The notes under the pieces: generated by a model
Databases searched by the model: none
Told to the model about the DNA's origin: nothing
Seen by the model: only the letters and a program-made list of their open reading frames with translations
Assembly: GCA_965221485.1 (NCBI GenBank)
Contig: OZ244893.1
Coordinates: forward strand, 1,736,001-1,800,000
Direction of reading: 5' to 3'
DNA from: JAJEBT01 sp965221485
GTDB lineage: Bacteria; Pseudomonadota; Alphaproteobacteria; MPNO01; UBA830
DNA length: 64,000 bases
Position numbers and translations under genes: made by a program
Part shown: in pieces, positions 37,845-46,235 of the stretch
Numbering within the stretch: the stretch's first letter is position 1
Layout of the letters: the number at the start of each line of letters is the position of its first letter

Positions 37845-39080
37845 ATGCAATCGATTATGGAAAAACTGAAGCATGTTTCGCGGCGCGACATGTTGCGGAT
37901 TTCAGGTCAATTCGGCTTGTCATCGACATTGATCGCAGCAGCGGGGCTGGTCGGCACCGTGACGGCGCCGCGACTCGCTGAAGCCGCAAATTCCACTTAC
38001 AACAAGCGCTTCAAGAAAACGCCACGCTTCAAGCTGAAATTCGGTGCGTCCGGATTTAACGAACGGAACCTGTTGATCGAACGTGCCGGATGCCTGCAAT
38101 TCGTCAACGATCTCGAGGAACGCACCGACGGAGAGATCCAGATCGAGTTTATCGGCTCGAACCAGATCTGCGGCCAGTTGAACTGCGTCACCAAGACCCA
38201 GCAGGGGATTGTCGACATCTTCGCTGCATCAACCCAGAACTCGGCCGGCGGCGCGCCCTATCTGAACGTGCTGGACTATGCCTACATGTTCCCGTCCCGT
38301 GCCTCGCAGTATTACTTCCTGTACTCGCCGAAGAGCATGCAGGTGCTGCGCGAGCCCATGAGAAAGCGGCATGGACTGGAATTCCTGTTCTCGCATGCTG
38401 AACTGCGCGGTATCCAGCTCGGCCTCAAGTGGAAGGACAAGCCACTGGTCCAGAGTGTCAAGGATCTCGCCGGCACCAAGAATCGCGTGACAGGTACGCA
38501 GCTCGGCCGCATTGCGATGAAACTGATGAACCTTAACCCGACACCGATCGCCTGGTCGGAAACCCTCGACGGCCTCAAGCAGGGCCTGATCGATGGCGCC
38601 GAAACCTGGGCGGCCGCAGTGGCTTACGCCAACATGTCCCCGGTGGTTGCGCAGAGTGTCAATCTGGAGTTCTTCTGCGGCACCGAACACACGGCAATGA
38701 GCAGCAAGACCTTCGACAGTCTGGGCGGCGAACTGCAGGATGCAGTAATGGAATCGGCCTATCTGACCCAGGTCCATGTCCAGGCAGCCAATGAAGCGGC
38801 TCTGGTCAACACGGTAGGTTTCTCCGATCCGCAATTGCCCAACACGCTATTCGCCAAGCACGGCGTTCGCGTGGCCTGGATGCGCGGGGCCGCACGCAGA
38901 GAGGCAGAGGAAATGTGTTCGCCCGAATTCCAGCCCAAGCCCTGGGAACAATGGCGCGACCGGTTGAACAAGTGGTCTGGCGGACTCGACACCTACAAGT
39001 ACATCTACGATGTCGCGAGGGAGATTCCGGCTGACACACTGGCCGAGAATGTCGAGCCCCGGCGCTGGTGGAAGGGCTAG
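37845..39080 (+). CDS. dctP: TRAP transporter solute-binding protein with Tat signal
   Basis: This 411-aa DctP-family binding protein carries a twin-arginine signal, V-S-R-R-D-M-L-R-I-S-G, followed by a hydrophobic stretch and an A-E-A-A cleavage region near residue 48. Tat export implies folding in the cytoplasm before secretion, as for some TRAP binding proteins. The core has E-F-I-G-S-N-Q-I-C-G, D-G-A-E-T-W-A-A and a C-terminal W-R-D-R-L-N-K-W-S-G. ATG 37845 has AGGAGG 8 nt upstream, favouring it over GTG 37824. dctQ and dctM follow. A hairpin lies between dctP and dctQ. Confidence 0.92.
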   Translation: MQSIMEKLKHVSRRDMLRISGQFGLSSTLIAAAGLVGTVTAPRLAEAANSTYNKRFKKTPRFKLKFGASGFNERNLLIERAGCLQFVNDLEERTDGEIQIEFIGSNQICGQLNCVTKTQQGIVDIFAASTQNSAGGAPYLNVLDYAYMFPSRASQYYFLYSPKSMQVLREPMRKRHGLEFLFSHAELRGIQLGLKWKDKPLVQSVKDLAGTKNRVTGTQLGRIAMKLMNLNPTPIAWSETLDGLKQGLIDGAETWAAAVAYANMSPVVAQSVNLEFFCGTEHTAMSSKTFDSLGGELQDAVMESAYLTQVHVQAANEAALVNTVGFSDPQLPNTLFAKHGVRVAWMRGAARREAEEMCSPEFQPKPWEQWRDRLNKWSGGLDTYKYIYDVAREIPADTLAENVEPRRWWKG

Positions 39081-39114
39081 GAGCCGACCCGGCCTGCAGA
39101 CTTGAGGCGAAAGG

Positions 39115-39140
39115 AACGGGCTTCGGATTCGGAGCCCGTT
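39115..39140 (+). terminator. Hairpin between dctP and dctQ
   Basis: A 10-bp stem (39115-39124 with 39131-39140, one G-T pair) and 6-nt loop sit 34 nt after the dctP stop, followed by TTTCCGTTT-like sequence. A second, bulged GC hairpin lies at 39152-39172. Such structures between dctP and dctQM can lower permease expression relative to binding protein; that function is inferred. Confidence 0.55.
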
Positions 39141-39309
39141 TCCGTTTCCGGGCGCCGGGGACTCCCGGGCGCTGTAATGGACATACTGCTCCGCTGACGG
39201 CATGATCAATGGGCTGCACCGGCAGCTTCGCCAGCCGTCCCGGCCGGCAAGCCGGTGTAGCAGCAGAGCAGCCAGCAAGCTGGCACAGTGGATGTCTTGG
39301 AGAACAGCC

Positions 39310-39828
39310 ATGTGGCTATTGCGATGGATCGACAACAATATCGAGCGGATCGTTATCCTGGTCGCCTACGTGTTCATGGCCGGAATTATCTTTGTCGAAG
39401 TGATCCGGCGATTTCTTCTGAATGAACAGGTCGCATGGTCGTCGACCATCCCGATTTACCTGTTTCTCTGGGTGGTCTGGATCGCCTGCGCCCACAATGT
39501 GCGCATCCGGGCGCATCTCAGCTTCGACGAAATCCGCACCAAACTGTCACAGCGGGGACAACTTCTCTGCCTGCTGATGGATTCCGTTCTCTGGATCGTC
39601 TTTTCCGTTATCGTCATCTACTACACGACGAAGCAGGTCCTGCTGTCCCGGGACAATTTCGCCATCGTCCAGGGTACCGATGACGTCATGCAGTGGTGGT
39701 TCTACATTGCCACCCCGCTCGCCTTCACCCTGTTGATCGTTCGTGTCCTGCAGAACGTATCCAATGATATTTCGGATTATCGAAACGGTCGGCCACTGAA
39801 GGTCCAGACCGGTATGCTCGGCGAATAG
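39310..39828 (+). CDS. dctQ: TRAP transporter small permease DctQ
   Basis: This 172-aa small membrane subunit has four predicted helices, the first I-V-I-L-V-A-Y-V-F-M-A-G-I-I-F followed by V-E-V-I-R-R-F. The central W-V-V-W-I-A-C-A-H-N-V-R-I-R-A-H-L matches the conserved DctQ region. ATG 39310 has TTGGAGA upstream; the longer frame from 39202 lacks family sequence. The dctM start is 9 nt after the stop. Confidence 0.92.
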   Translation: MWLLRWIDNNIERIVILVAYVFMAGIIFVEVIRRFLLNEQVAWSSTIPIYLFLWVVWIACAHNVRIRAHLSFDEIRTKLSQRGQLLCLLMDSVLWIVFSVIVIYYTTKQVLLSRDNFAIVQGTDDVMQWWFYIATPLAFTLLIVRVLQNVSNDISDYRNGRPLKVQTGMLGE

Positions 39829-39837
39829 GGGGCGAAC

Positions 39838-41295
39838 ATGGAAGCTCTCTGGATCATTCTGATCTCCGCCATCGTCACGGTCTTTTTCCTCCTCGGCGTT
39901 CCCATCTTCCTGGTGATCGGTTTCTGGGTCATCGGCGTCAGCCTTGTGATTGACTTCACCCTCGCCAATCTCGGCGTCACCTTGTTCGAAGGCCTGAATT
40001 TTTTCGGCCTGCTTGCGCTGCCGCTCTTCATCCTGACAGGTGATCTGATCAAGGGTGCCGGCATTGCCAAACGATTGTCGGAAGTTGCGTTTTCCATTCT
40101 GGGCTGGCTCCGCGGCGGGCTCGGTATGGCGTCGCTCGGGGCCTGCGGCCTGTTTGCAGCGATTTCCGGCTCGAATTCGGCGACCACAGCCACCATCGGT
40201 TCGATCATGCATCCGGAAATGACCAAGGGCGGCTATGACCGGAATTTTGCTGCCGCCACAGTCGCTGCCGGCGGCACAGTGGGCATCATCATCCCGCCGT
40301 CGATCATTTTCATCGTTTACGGTTTCCTGATGAATCTGTCGATTTCCGACCTGTTCATCGGCGGTCTGCTGCCTGGAATCCTGATGATCATCGCCATGCA
40401 GCTCGTCTGCTGGCTGATCTGCCATTTGAACGGATGGGGTCATCTGATCTCGATCGACCTGCGCCGCATCATCAAGACGTCCATCGGCGCATGGATCGGT
40501 TTTTCCGCAATTCTCCTGGTGATCTGGGGAATTTATTCCGGCAAGTTTTCACCGACGGAGGCCGCGGGCGTCACCGCAGGGTTCTGCGCCATCGTGGGCC
40601 TGATCTTTTTCCCGATCTATCGCTATTTGCACCGTAACCGGACAGTGAGCCGGGAACAGATCGAGCAGGAAGAGGCAGCAGCGCTGTCAGCGGCTGACAG
40701 CGCTGGTCGCGGCAACCTGGCTGCAGAGCAATACTCCGATAGCACCGGGTATCTGGAACGCATCGTGATCCCCGGCTTTTCAATCCGTGAATTGCCGGAC
40801 CTGATCATGAGGTCGGGTCAGATTACCGGCGTCCTCGCACCTCTGATCGCAATTTCGGTGGTGATGCAACAGATTCTGACATTGCTGGGCGCAAAGGAGT
40901 TCTTTACCGCTTTCGTTGGCGGTATGGGCGGTTACTACGCCGTCCTGTTTGTCTGCATGGGAATCGTATTGCTTGCAGGAACCGTTCTCGAGAGTCTGCC
41001 GAACACGATTATATTCGCACCGATCCTGGCACCGATTGCGGCGCAATTTGGTATTGATCCGATACATTTCGCCGTGGTGTTCCTGATCGGCGATGCGATC
41101 GGCTTCATTACCCCGCCCTACGGGCTGAATCTTTATGTTGCCAGCGGTATCACGGGAATCCCGTATTTCCGATTGCTTTACTATACGATGCCCTATTTCC
41201 TCGCCTTGTCGATCGTGTGGCTCGTGGTCGCACTGGTGCCGGATATCTCCACCATCCTGCTCATCCACGAGGGTGCGGGAACATACCAGAGATAG
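39838..41295 (+). CDS. dctM: TRAP transporter large permease DctM
   Basis: This 485-aa multi-helix permease of the DctM family includes L-P-L-F-I-L-T-G-D-L-I, G-L-F-A-A-I-S-G-S-N-S-A-T-T-A-T and G-T-V-G-I-I-I-P-P-S-I-I. A hydrophilic loop near residues 265-305 (E-Q-E-E-A-A-A-L-S-A-A-D) is longer than usual for the family. GGGGGCGAAC precedes ATG 39838. The IclR regulator gene starts 8 nt after its stop. Confidence 0.94.
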   Translation: MEALWIILISAIVTVFFLLGVPIFLVIGFWVIGVSLVIDFTLANLGVTLFEGLNFFGLLALPLFILTGDLIKGAGIAKRLSEVAFSILGWLRGGLGMASLGACGLFAAISGSNSATTATIGSIMHPEMTKGGYDRNFAAATVAAGGTVGIIIPPSIIFIVYGFLMNLSISDLFIGGLLPGILMIIAMQLVCWLICHLNGWGHLISIDLRRIIKTSIGAWIGFSAILLVIWGIYSGKFSPTEAAGVTAGFCAIVGLIFFPIYRYLHRNRTVSREQIEQEEAAALSAADSAGRGNLAAEQYSDSTGYLERIVIPGFSIRELPDLIMRSGQITGVLAPLIAISVVMQQILTLLGAKEFFTAFVGGMGGYYAVLFVCMGIVLLAGTVLESLPNTIIFAPILAPIAAQFGIDPIHFAVVFLIGDAIGFITPPYGLNLYVASGITGIPYFRLLYYTMPYFLALSIVWLVVALVPDISTILLIHEGAGTYQR

Positions 41296-41303
41296 GGTTG
41301 CCC

Positions 41304-42104
41304 GTGACCGGAGACCGTTCGGGCGACCCTGACCCCGGGGACCAGGATGCCTTACCGTCCAGCTGGCGGAGCCTGTTGGTCATTCAGGCATTGCTGGAAG
41401 CCGGAGTACCGCTCACACCGACGGCGATCAACGACAAGCTCGGGTTGCCCAAAGCGACCATTCACCGAATCTGCAACCGTCTGGTCGAAGGAAACTGGCT
41501 GGCCAGGGATATGGACGGGAAACGCCTGTTGCCCGGTCAGCATCTTGTGGCGTTTACGGGTCGTCTGGCTGTTTTTTCCCGGTACATGCATGCGCGGGAG
41601 GCCATCCTGCGACGGCTTTCCGAACGGATCGGAGAGACCTGCAACATTACCATTCCCGCCCGCGAAGGCATGGTCTATCTCGACCGGGTGGAAACGCGCT
41701 GGCCATTGCGGATCCATCTTCCTGTCGGGGGAACGGTGCCCTTCCATTGCACGGCGAGCGGAAAACTCTATCTGAGTTCCTTGCCCCAGGCAAAGCAAAG
41801 CCGGATTGTACAGTCGCTGACACTCGAAAGTCTGGCAACGAATACGATAACTGATGCCGATGTTCTTCTCGGCGCTCTCAAGGACATCGCAACAGACCGC
41901 GTTGGCACCGACAACGAAGAATTTGTGCAGGGCATGGTTGCGGTTTCGGTACCTATCGAGGATGAAAAACGCCGGCTTATGGCAACCGTGGCCGTGCATG
42001 GTCCGGTCCATCGCATGTCGCTCGAAGAGGCCAGGCGCCACATCCCTGCCCTGCGCGAAGCGGCTGATGAGCTTCGCTCTGTTTTCCTGGAAGACCAGCT
42101 CTGA
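41304..42104 (+). CDS. IclR family transcriptional regulator
   Basis: This 266-aa regulator has an N-terminal winged helix-turn-helix (S-L-L-V-I-Q-A-L-L-E-A-G, then K-L-G-L-P-K-A-T-I-H-R-I-C-N-R-L) and a C-terminal effector-binding domain (C-N-I-T-I-P-A-R-E-G-M-V-Y-L-D-R-V and F-H-C-T-A-S-G-K-L-Y-L-S). The frame is open through dctM, but GTG 41304, just after the dctM stop, gives a sensible N-terminus. As the last gene of the dctPQM operon it probably controls that operon and the divergent GMC gene, sensing the imported compound; this is inference from position. Confidence 0.88.
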   Translation: MTGDRSGDPDPGDQDALPSSWRSLLVIQALLEAGVPLTPTAINDKLGLPKATIHRICNRLVEGNWLARDMDGKRLLPGQHLVAFTGRLAVFSRYMHAREAILRRLSERIGETCNITIPAREGMVYLDRVETRWPLRIHLPVGGTVPFHCTASGKLYLSSLPQAKQSRIVQSLTLESLATNTITDADVLLGALKDIATDRVGTDNEEFVQGMVAVSVPIEDEKRRLMATVAVHGPVHRMSLEEARRHIPALREAADELRSVFLEDQL

Positions 42105-42218
42105 TTTCCGAAATGTGGACGCATCGGCAAGTCAGAGCAGATCACCGGCAAGCATTCCCATTCTGAAAAAACGGGAACGCAGCTTCGCACAGCGCGGGAA
42201 AATAACACTATGATCCGG

Positions 42219-42259
42219 GAAACCGGGCGAGGGCGGGAGTAAATCCCCGACCCGGTTTC
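42219..42259. terminator. Bidirectional terminator between iclR and the HNH gene
   Basis: A 9-bp perfect inverted repeat GAAACCGGG/CCCGGTTTC (42219-42227, 42251-42259), with an inner GGGA/TCCC pair, lies between convergent genes. AAA and TTT runs within the arms would serve both directions. Confidence 0.6.
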
Positions 42260-42282
42260 TACAGGAGTGCCGGCCTTCGCCG

Positions 42283-42843
42283 TCAGTTTTCCTCCAGCTC
42301 GCTGTCCCAGTACAGGAAATCCCCCCAGCTTTCGTGCAGGTAGTTCGGCGGGAAGTGTCGTCCGTTCCTGTGCAGACTCTCATTCGTGGGCTCAACCGGT
42401 GCCGGAGATGGAAACATGCGGCACTCCTTCGGCAACCGGTCACCCTTCGCGAGATTGCATTGCGCACAGGCCGTCACAACATTGGTCCAAACCGTTGCAC
42501 CACCCCGTGACTTCGGAATCATGTGATCAAAGGTCAGTTCCGATGTCCCCGGCGAGGCACCGCAATAACAGCAACTGAACATATCCCGCAGGAACACGTT
42601 AAATCGCGTGAAAGCCGGTCGCCGCGAAAGATGAACATATCGCTTCAGGGCAATGACACTGGGAAGGCGCATCACGAGACTGGGCGAACGGATCTCCCGA
42701 TCATACTCGGAGACAATATGAACCCGCTCCAGAAACACGGCCCGCACCGCATCCTGCCAGCTCCATAGCGAAAGAGGAAAATAGCTCAACGGTCTGAAGT
42801 CAGAATTCAGAACGAGTGCGGGACACTCATTTGCTGTTGTCAT
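42283..42843 (-). CDS. HNH endonuclease
   Basis: This 186-aa protein has a central HNH/zinc-ribbon nuclease domain: C-C-Y-C-G near residue 90, then L-T-F-D-H-M-I-P-K-S-R-G-G (metal-binding His) and W-T-N-V-V-T-A-C-A-Q-C-N-L-A-K-G-D. The N-terminal half, V-L-N-S-D-F-R-P-L-S-Y-F-P-L-S-L-W-S-W-Q-D-A, is typical of a housekeeping HNH family common in alphaproteobacteria. ATG 42843 follows AGGA. Its biological role is not established, and no restriction partner is present. Confidence 0.9.
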   Translation of the reverse strand: MTTANECPALVLNSDFRPLSYFPLSLWSWQDAVRAVFLERVHIVSEYDREIRSPSLVMRLPSVIALKRYVHLSRRPAFTRFNVFLRDMFSCCYCGASPGTSELTFDHMIPKSRGGATVWTNVVTACAQCNLAKGDRLPKECRMFPSPAPVEPTNESLHRNGRHFPPNYLHESWGDFLYWDSELEEN

Positions 42844-43006
42844 GATCCTGCATTCTCCGGAACGCTGAGCCACAATTTGTTGAAGCGAACTTAGAGTAAT
42901 CCCGGCACCCTGTCATCCCGGACCCTCTTCATAACCGTCATCGGCGCGATGCAACCCTTATTTACCCTCATCGCCGCCGCGAATGGCAGCCCTTCCGCAT
43001 GCACCA

Positions 43007-43669
43007 TCAATCGCCTAACACCCGCGTCACGAATTCAAGACCGATGCCGAGGCCGTCTTCATCTATGCCATGACCGAGCCCCCGACGAAGGTGGGTCGCG
43101 ACCGCGATCCCGCAGCCCTTGAGAGCCGCAGCTGCCCGGTCCATTTCCGAAGCCGGCAGCAATTCGTCCGAGTCTCCGTGAACCAGCACGACGGGTGGGC
43201 GTGACCGGATCTCCTCAGCGAGAAGGTCAGGAGATTCAATCCGCCCCGAGTAACCCACAATTCCTGCGATCGGTTGCTCTCGCCGCGGCGCTACGAAAAG
43301 AGACATCATCGTGCCCTGGGAAAATCCCACCAGAACAAGGTCTTTTTCCGTGAGCCCCAGGCGATCGAGCTCACCCGTAATGTAACCGTCGATCGCGGCA
43401 GCCGCACGCCGGATGGACTTCAGCCGCTGAACCGGATCCTGCATCCAGACATCGAACCACTGATAACCGAAGGGGTTCCCCTCACAACGATCAGGAGCAT
43501 TCGGTGAAACGAAAGCTGCGTCCGGCAGAACCTGGGAGAAAACCCTGCCAAGCTCGATCAGATCATTTCCATCGGCACCATATCCGTGCAGGAAAATTAC
43601 CAGCTGGCGCGCAGCCTTGCCCGAGGCCGGGTCGCGTGTCGGCCCCGAGAGCTCCGGTATATCTGTCAT
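43007..43669 (-). CDS. Phospholipase/carboxylesterase family alpha/beta hydrolase
   Basis: This 220-aa serine hydrolase has an oxyanion-hole region I-F-L-H-G-Y-G-A-D-G-N-D, nucleophile elbow G-F-S-Q-G-T, aspartate in V-H-G-D-S-D-E-L-L-P and histidine in G-L-G-H-G-I-D, so the triad is complete. It is the last gene of the long minus-strand operon, 90 bp after the aspartate-dehydrogenase-like gene. The substrate is probably a small ester; its link to the pathway is only positional. Confidence 0.9.
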   Translation of the reverse strand: MTDIPELSGPTRDPASGKAARQLVIFLHGYGADGNDLIELGRVFSQVLPDAAFVSPNAPDRCEGNPFGYQWFDVWMQDPVQRLKSIRRAAAAIDGYITGELDRLGLTEKDLVLVGFSQGTMMSLFVAPRREQPIAGIVGYSGRIESPDLLAEEIRSRPPVVLVHGDSDELLPASEMDRAAAALKGCGIAVATHLRRGLGHGIDEDGLGIGLEFVTRVLGD

Positions 43670-43759
43670 CCTGGTCCCGGCTCCTCTCCGTTCTTCTGTA
43701 TCCGTCCATCACACATGGCACTCATATTCCCCGGCTTGAGACACCGTCCGAGGCAAACA

Positions 43760-44563
43760 CTAACCGCCAATTTCGACGGGGCCCGCCCGGCGCCGTATCT
43801 CGGCCACAACCGAATGCGCCGCAAGGGTCGAGGTCTTCGGATTGTCTGGCAGCGGCCGCCCCCAGATTTCAACTTCGAACTTGCCAAACATGCCGCCGGC
43901 AACAATGTGATGAACATTTCCTGCAGCTGAAGGGTCCGCAACCAGCGTAACCTCCGTTTCAGCAAACCCGGCGCCCGCAAGCGCGATGGTCGCCGCCACA
44001 TTGGCATTCTGGGGATAAAGGCGGGCAGCTTCATCGGCCGGCCCGGCAAACAGAACCGTTTCCGCTGTCAGCGCATCCAGATCACATCGGGTTTCAGCCA
44101 CCGTGCCCTTCCAGGCTCCCGGCGGTTTTCGGGATGTGTAAACCACGCGTTCCAGTCCAGCCACCCGCGCCGCAGAGAGTGCATCGGCGCCCGCGACCGC
44201 ACCTGCAGCCAGTACGAGTTTCGACGACCCCCGTGTTGCCGCCGCGGTAAGGTCCTCAAGCAGCTCCGGTTCCGCCAGAGCACCAATCGAGATCACCAGA
44301 AAATCAATACCCGTTTCCAGAGCACGGACACCCCATTCGCGAACCGCGCCATGACCTGCGCATTCTGCACAGAGATCAGGTTTTTCGCCAAGGTCATCAA
44401 TCGAGGAGACAACAGCAATTCCCCTCTCCGCGACCTGGCCCCGAACCTCCTCCAGACGGGCCTCTCGTACCAGGAGGCTCGAAATCCTGGCAGGTTCATC
44501 CGGAGAAATATGTTTCAGGACTTCCCGCGCGATCGCGCCATAACCGATCAGCATGACATTCAT
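43760..44563 (-). CDS. Aspartate dehydrogenase-like protein
   Basis: This 267-aa protein is of the L-aspartate dehydrogenase (NadX/DUF108) family, which interconverts aspartate and iminoaspartate or oxaloacetate with NAD(P). The Rossmann start is M-L-I-G-Y-G-A-I-A. The family stretch Y-T-S-R-K-P-P-G-A-W-K-G-T-V-A-E and the catalytic region N-V-H-H-I-V-A-G-G-M-F-G-K-F with N-P-K-T-S-T-L-A-A are all present. ATG 44563 has GGAGG 7 nt upstream, 22 bp after the ThDP gene. In a catabolic operon it may act on a different amino or imino acid. Biosynthetic NadX is less likely because nadA and nadC are absent. Confidence 0.88.
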   Translation of the reverse strand: MNVMLIGYGAIAREVLKHISPDEPARISSLLVREARLEEVRGQVAERGIAVVSSIDDLGEKPDLCAECAGHGAVREWGVRALETGIDFLVISIGALAEPELLEDLTAAATRGSSKLVLAAGAVAGADALSAARVAGLERVVYTSRKPPGAWKGTVAETRCDLDALTAETVLFAGPADEAARLYPQNANVAATIALAGAGFAETEVTLVADPSAAGNVHHIVAGGMFGKFEVEIWGRPLPDNPKTSTLAAHSVVAEIRRRAGPVEIGG

Positions 44564-44585
44564 CGGCGGGCCTCCGGTTCTGCTC

Positions 44586-46235
44586 TCATCGCGGTCGTGC
44601 AGGAGGACCCGCAAACGGTCGTGCAAAGTCTCCCACGGCATTCATGTCGATCTCGACAACGGCAGGTCCGTCCACTTCCAGCGCCCTCCCGAGGGCACCG
44701 GCAACTTGCCCGGGTTTCGAAACACGTTGGAAGGGTATGTCAAGAGCGGCACAGATCTTCCCGAATTCCGGAGCCAGAATGTCGGCATAGACTTTCCGGC
44801 CTCCGTAATGGGCTTCCTGAATATTACGAATGACGCCATACCCTCCATCGTTCATCAACAGAACCGAAATATCGGCATTTTCCTGGCGCGCCGTCGCCAG
44901 TTCCCCGAGACTGACGGCAAATCCGCCATCTCCGGCCAACAGAATGGTCTTTCCCAGGGACTCATTCACCGAAAGCGCAGCCCCTATCGCCATCGGAAGC
45001 CCCTGCCCGATACCTCCACCGAGTGCATGGACACCGCTTCGTGGGCCTCCGAGCGGTGGAAGCCGGTTGCCCCAGGTCGTGTTGGACAAAGTGATGTCCC
45101 TGACCCAGACCAGGTCCTTCGGAGCCGCCTCGAGCACGGCATCAAGCACCTCGCCATATGGCCCGAGCGAAGCCCGAAGCCCTTTTTCCGCCGCATCCCG
45201 GGCCTGTTTCAGGTCACCATGAAACGAGTGGTCCGGCCGAAAGACCGGTTCCAGTCGATCCGCAAGCAGGTCCAGCGCTTCTGGAGCGTCGCCGCGAATG
45301 AACTGATCGACGGGATAGGAGCGCCCTGCTGCCAGGGAATCGGCATCGATCTGGATCAGTGGACGCGGCAAATCAAGCGTGTAGGACAAGGTTTCATTTG
45401 ATCTGAGACGCGATCCGACCACCACCATCGCATCGCAGGTCTCATAGAACGCTTCGACGGGAGGCTGCAAATTGAAGGCTCCGAGGGATCGTGCATCGGT
45501 CTCCGGAAAGACTCCCCTCCCCTGGACACTTGTCACGATCCCGAATCCGAGATCAGCCAGGCGCCTCACCGCAGATTCTGCACCGCGTGCACCACCGCCG
45601 AGCCACAGCATGACCCGTCTGCACTGGCTCAAGGTCCGGGCCGCCGCATCCACCTGAGACGCGTCGGTTTCGATCCCGGGACCGGCGCCAACACCACCTC
45701 TGGCCCATGCTTTCATGGATGCAGCTTGAACATCGATTGGAATTTCCACACTGACCGGTCCGCAAGGCGGGGTGAGTGCGACACGCACGGCCTCGTGCAA
45801 TCGATCCATCAGCTGTTCAGGAGCCGTCACACGGTACGCGGCCTTTCCTGCTGAAGCCAACATGCCGAGCTGGTCGCGCGCCTCGTGCAGGAAGCCCTTT
45901 CCACGGTCAAGATGAGGCGTGTCGATCTGTCCCGTCAGATGCAAAAGCGGAGTCCCCGCGGTTGCAGCTTCCACGAGAGCTCCGCAGCAGTTGCCCGCGG
46001 CAGTACCGGTGCTGCTGAAAGCAACACCGAAACCGCCTCCAACGCGGGCGCAGGCATCTGCCATATTGACGGCCCCGCCCTCGGACCGGGCCGGAACGAA
46101 GCGAATTCGGCCGCGCCGCGCGATGGCATCAAGCATCGGCATGTTGTGAATACTTATGACCCCGAAAGCACAAGCGACTCGGGCATGCTCAAGGAAATCT
46201 GCGACGCCGTCGCCGACCGTATCGGGATCAGACAT
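44586..46235 (-). CDS. Thiamine-diphosphate-dependent enzyme (acetolactate synthase-like)
   Basis: This 549-aa three-domain ThDP enzyme has an N-terminal pyrimidine domain with R-S-E-G-G-A-V-N-M-A-D-A, where the glutamate activates the cofactor. A central domain follows, and the C-terminal pyrophosphate domain has the motif G-D-G-G-F-A-V-S-L-G-E-L and N-D-G-G-Y-G. It probably decarboxylates a 2-oxo acid. The family resemblance is to acetolactate-synthase-like and guanidino-oxo-acid decarboxylases rather than true IlvB. It overlaps the upstream SDR by 8 bp. Together with the downstream aspartate-dehydrogenase-like enzyme it suggests processing of an amino or keto acid, which is inferred. Confidence 0.88.
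   Translation of the reverse strand: MSDPDTVGDGVADFLEHARVACAFGVISIHNMPMLDAIARRGRIRFVPARSEGGAVNMADACARVGGGFGVAFSSTGTAAGNCCGALVEAATAGTPLLHLTGQIDTPHLDRGKGFLHEARDQLGMLASAGKAAYRVTAPEQLMDRLHEAVRVALTPPCGPVSVEIPIDVQAASMKAWARGGVGAGPGIETDASQVDAAARTLSQCRRVMLWLGGGARGAESAVRRLADLGFGIVTSVQGRGVFPETDARSLGAFNLQPPVEAFYETCDAMVVVGSRLRSNETLSYTLDLPRPLIQIDADSLAAGRSYPVDQFIRGDAPEALDLLADRLEPVFRPDHSFHGDLKQARDAAEKGLRASLGPYGEVLDAVLEAAPKDLVWVRDITLSNTTWGNRLPPLGGPRSGVHALGGGIGQGLPMAIGAALSVNESLGKTILLAGDGGFAVSLGELATARQENADISVLLMNDGGYGVIRNIQEAHYGGRKVYADILAPEFGKICAALDIPFQRVSKPGQVAGALGRALEVDGPAVVEIDMNAVGDFARPFAGPPARPR

Noticed and set aside
39244..39284. Small inverted repeats CCGGC/GCCGG and GCCAG/CTGGC before dctQ
   Set aside because: Stems of five base pairs are expected by chance in GC-rich DNA and are not listed as separate elements.
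43760..44563. Biosynthetic NadX of NAD synthesis
   Set aside because: No nadA or nadC is adjacent and the gene is embedded in a catabolic operon, so only the family name is given.
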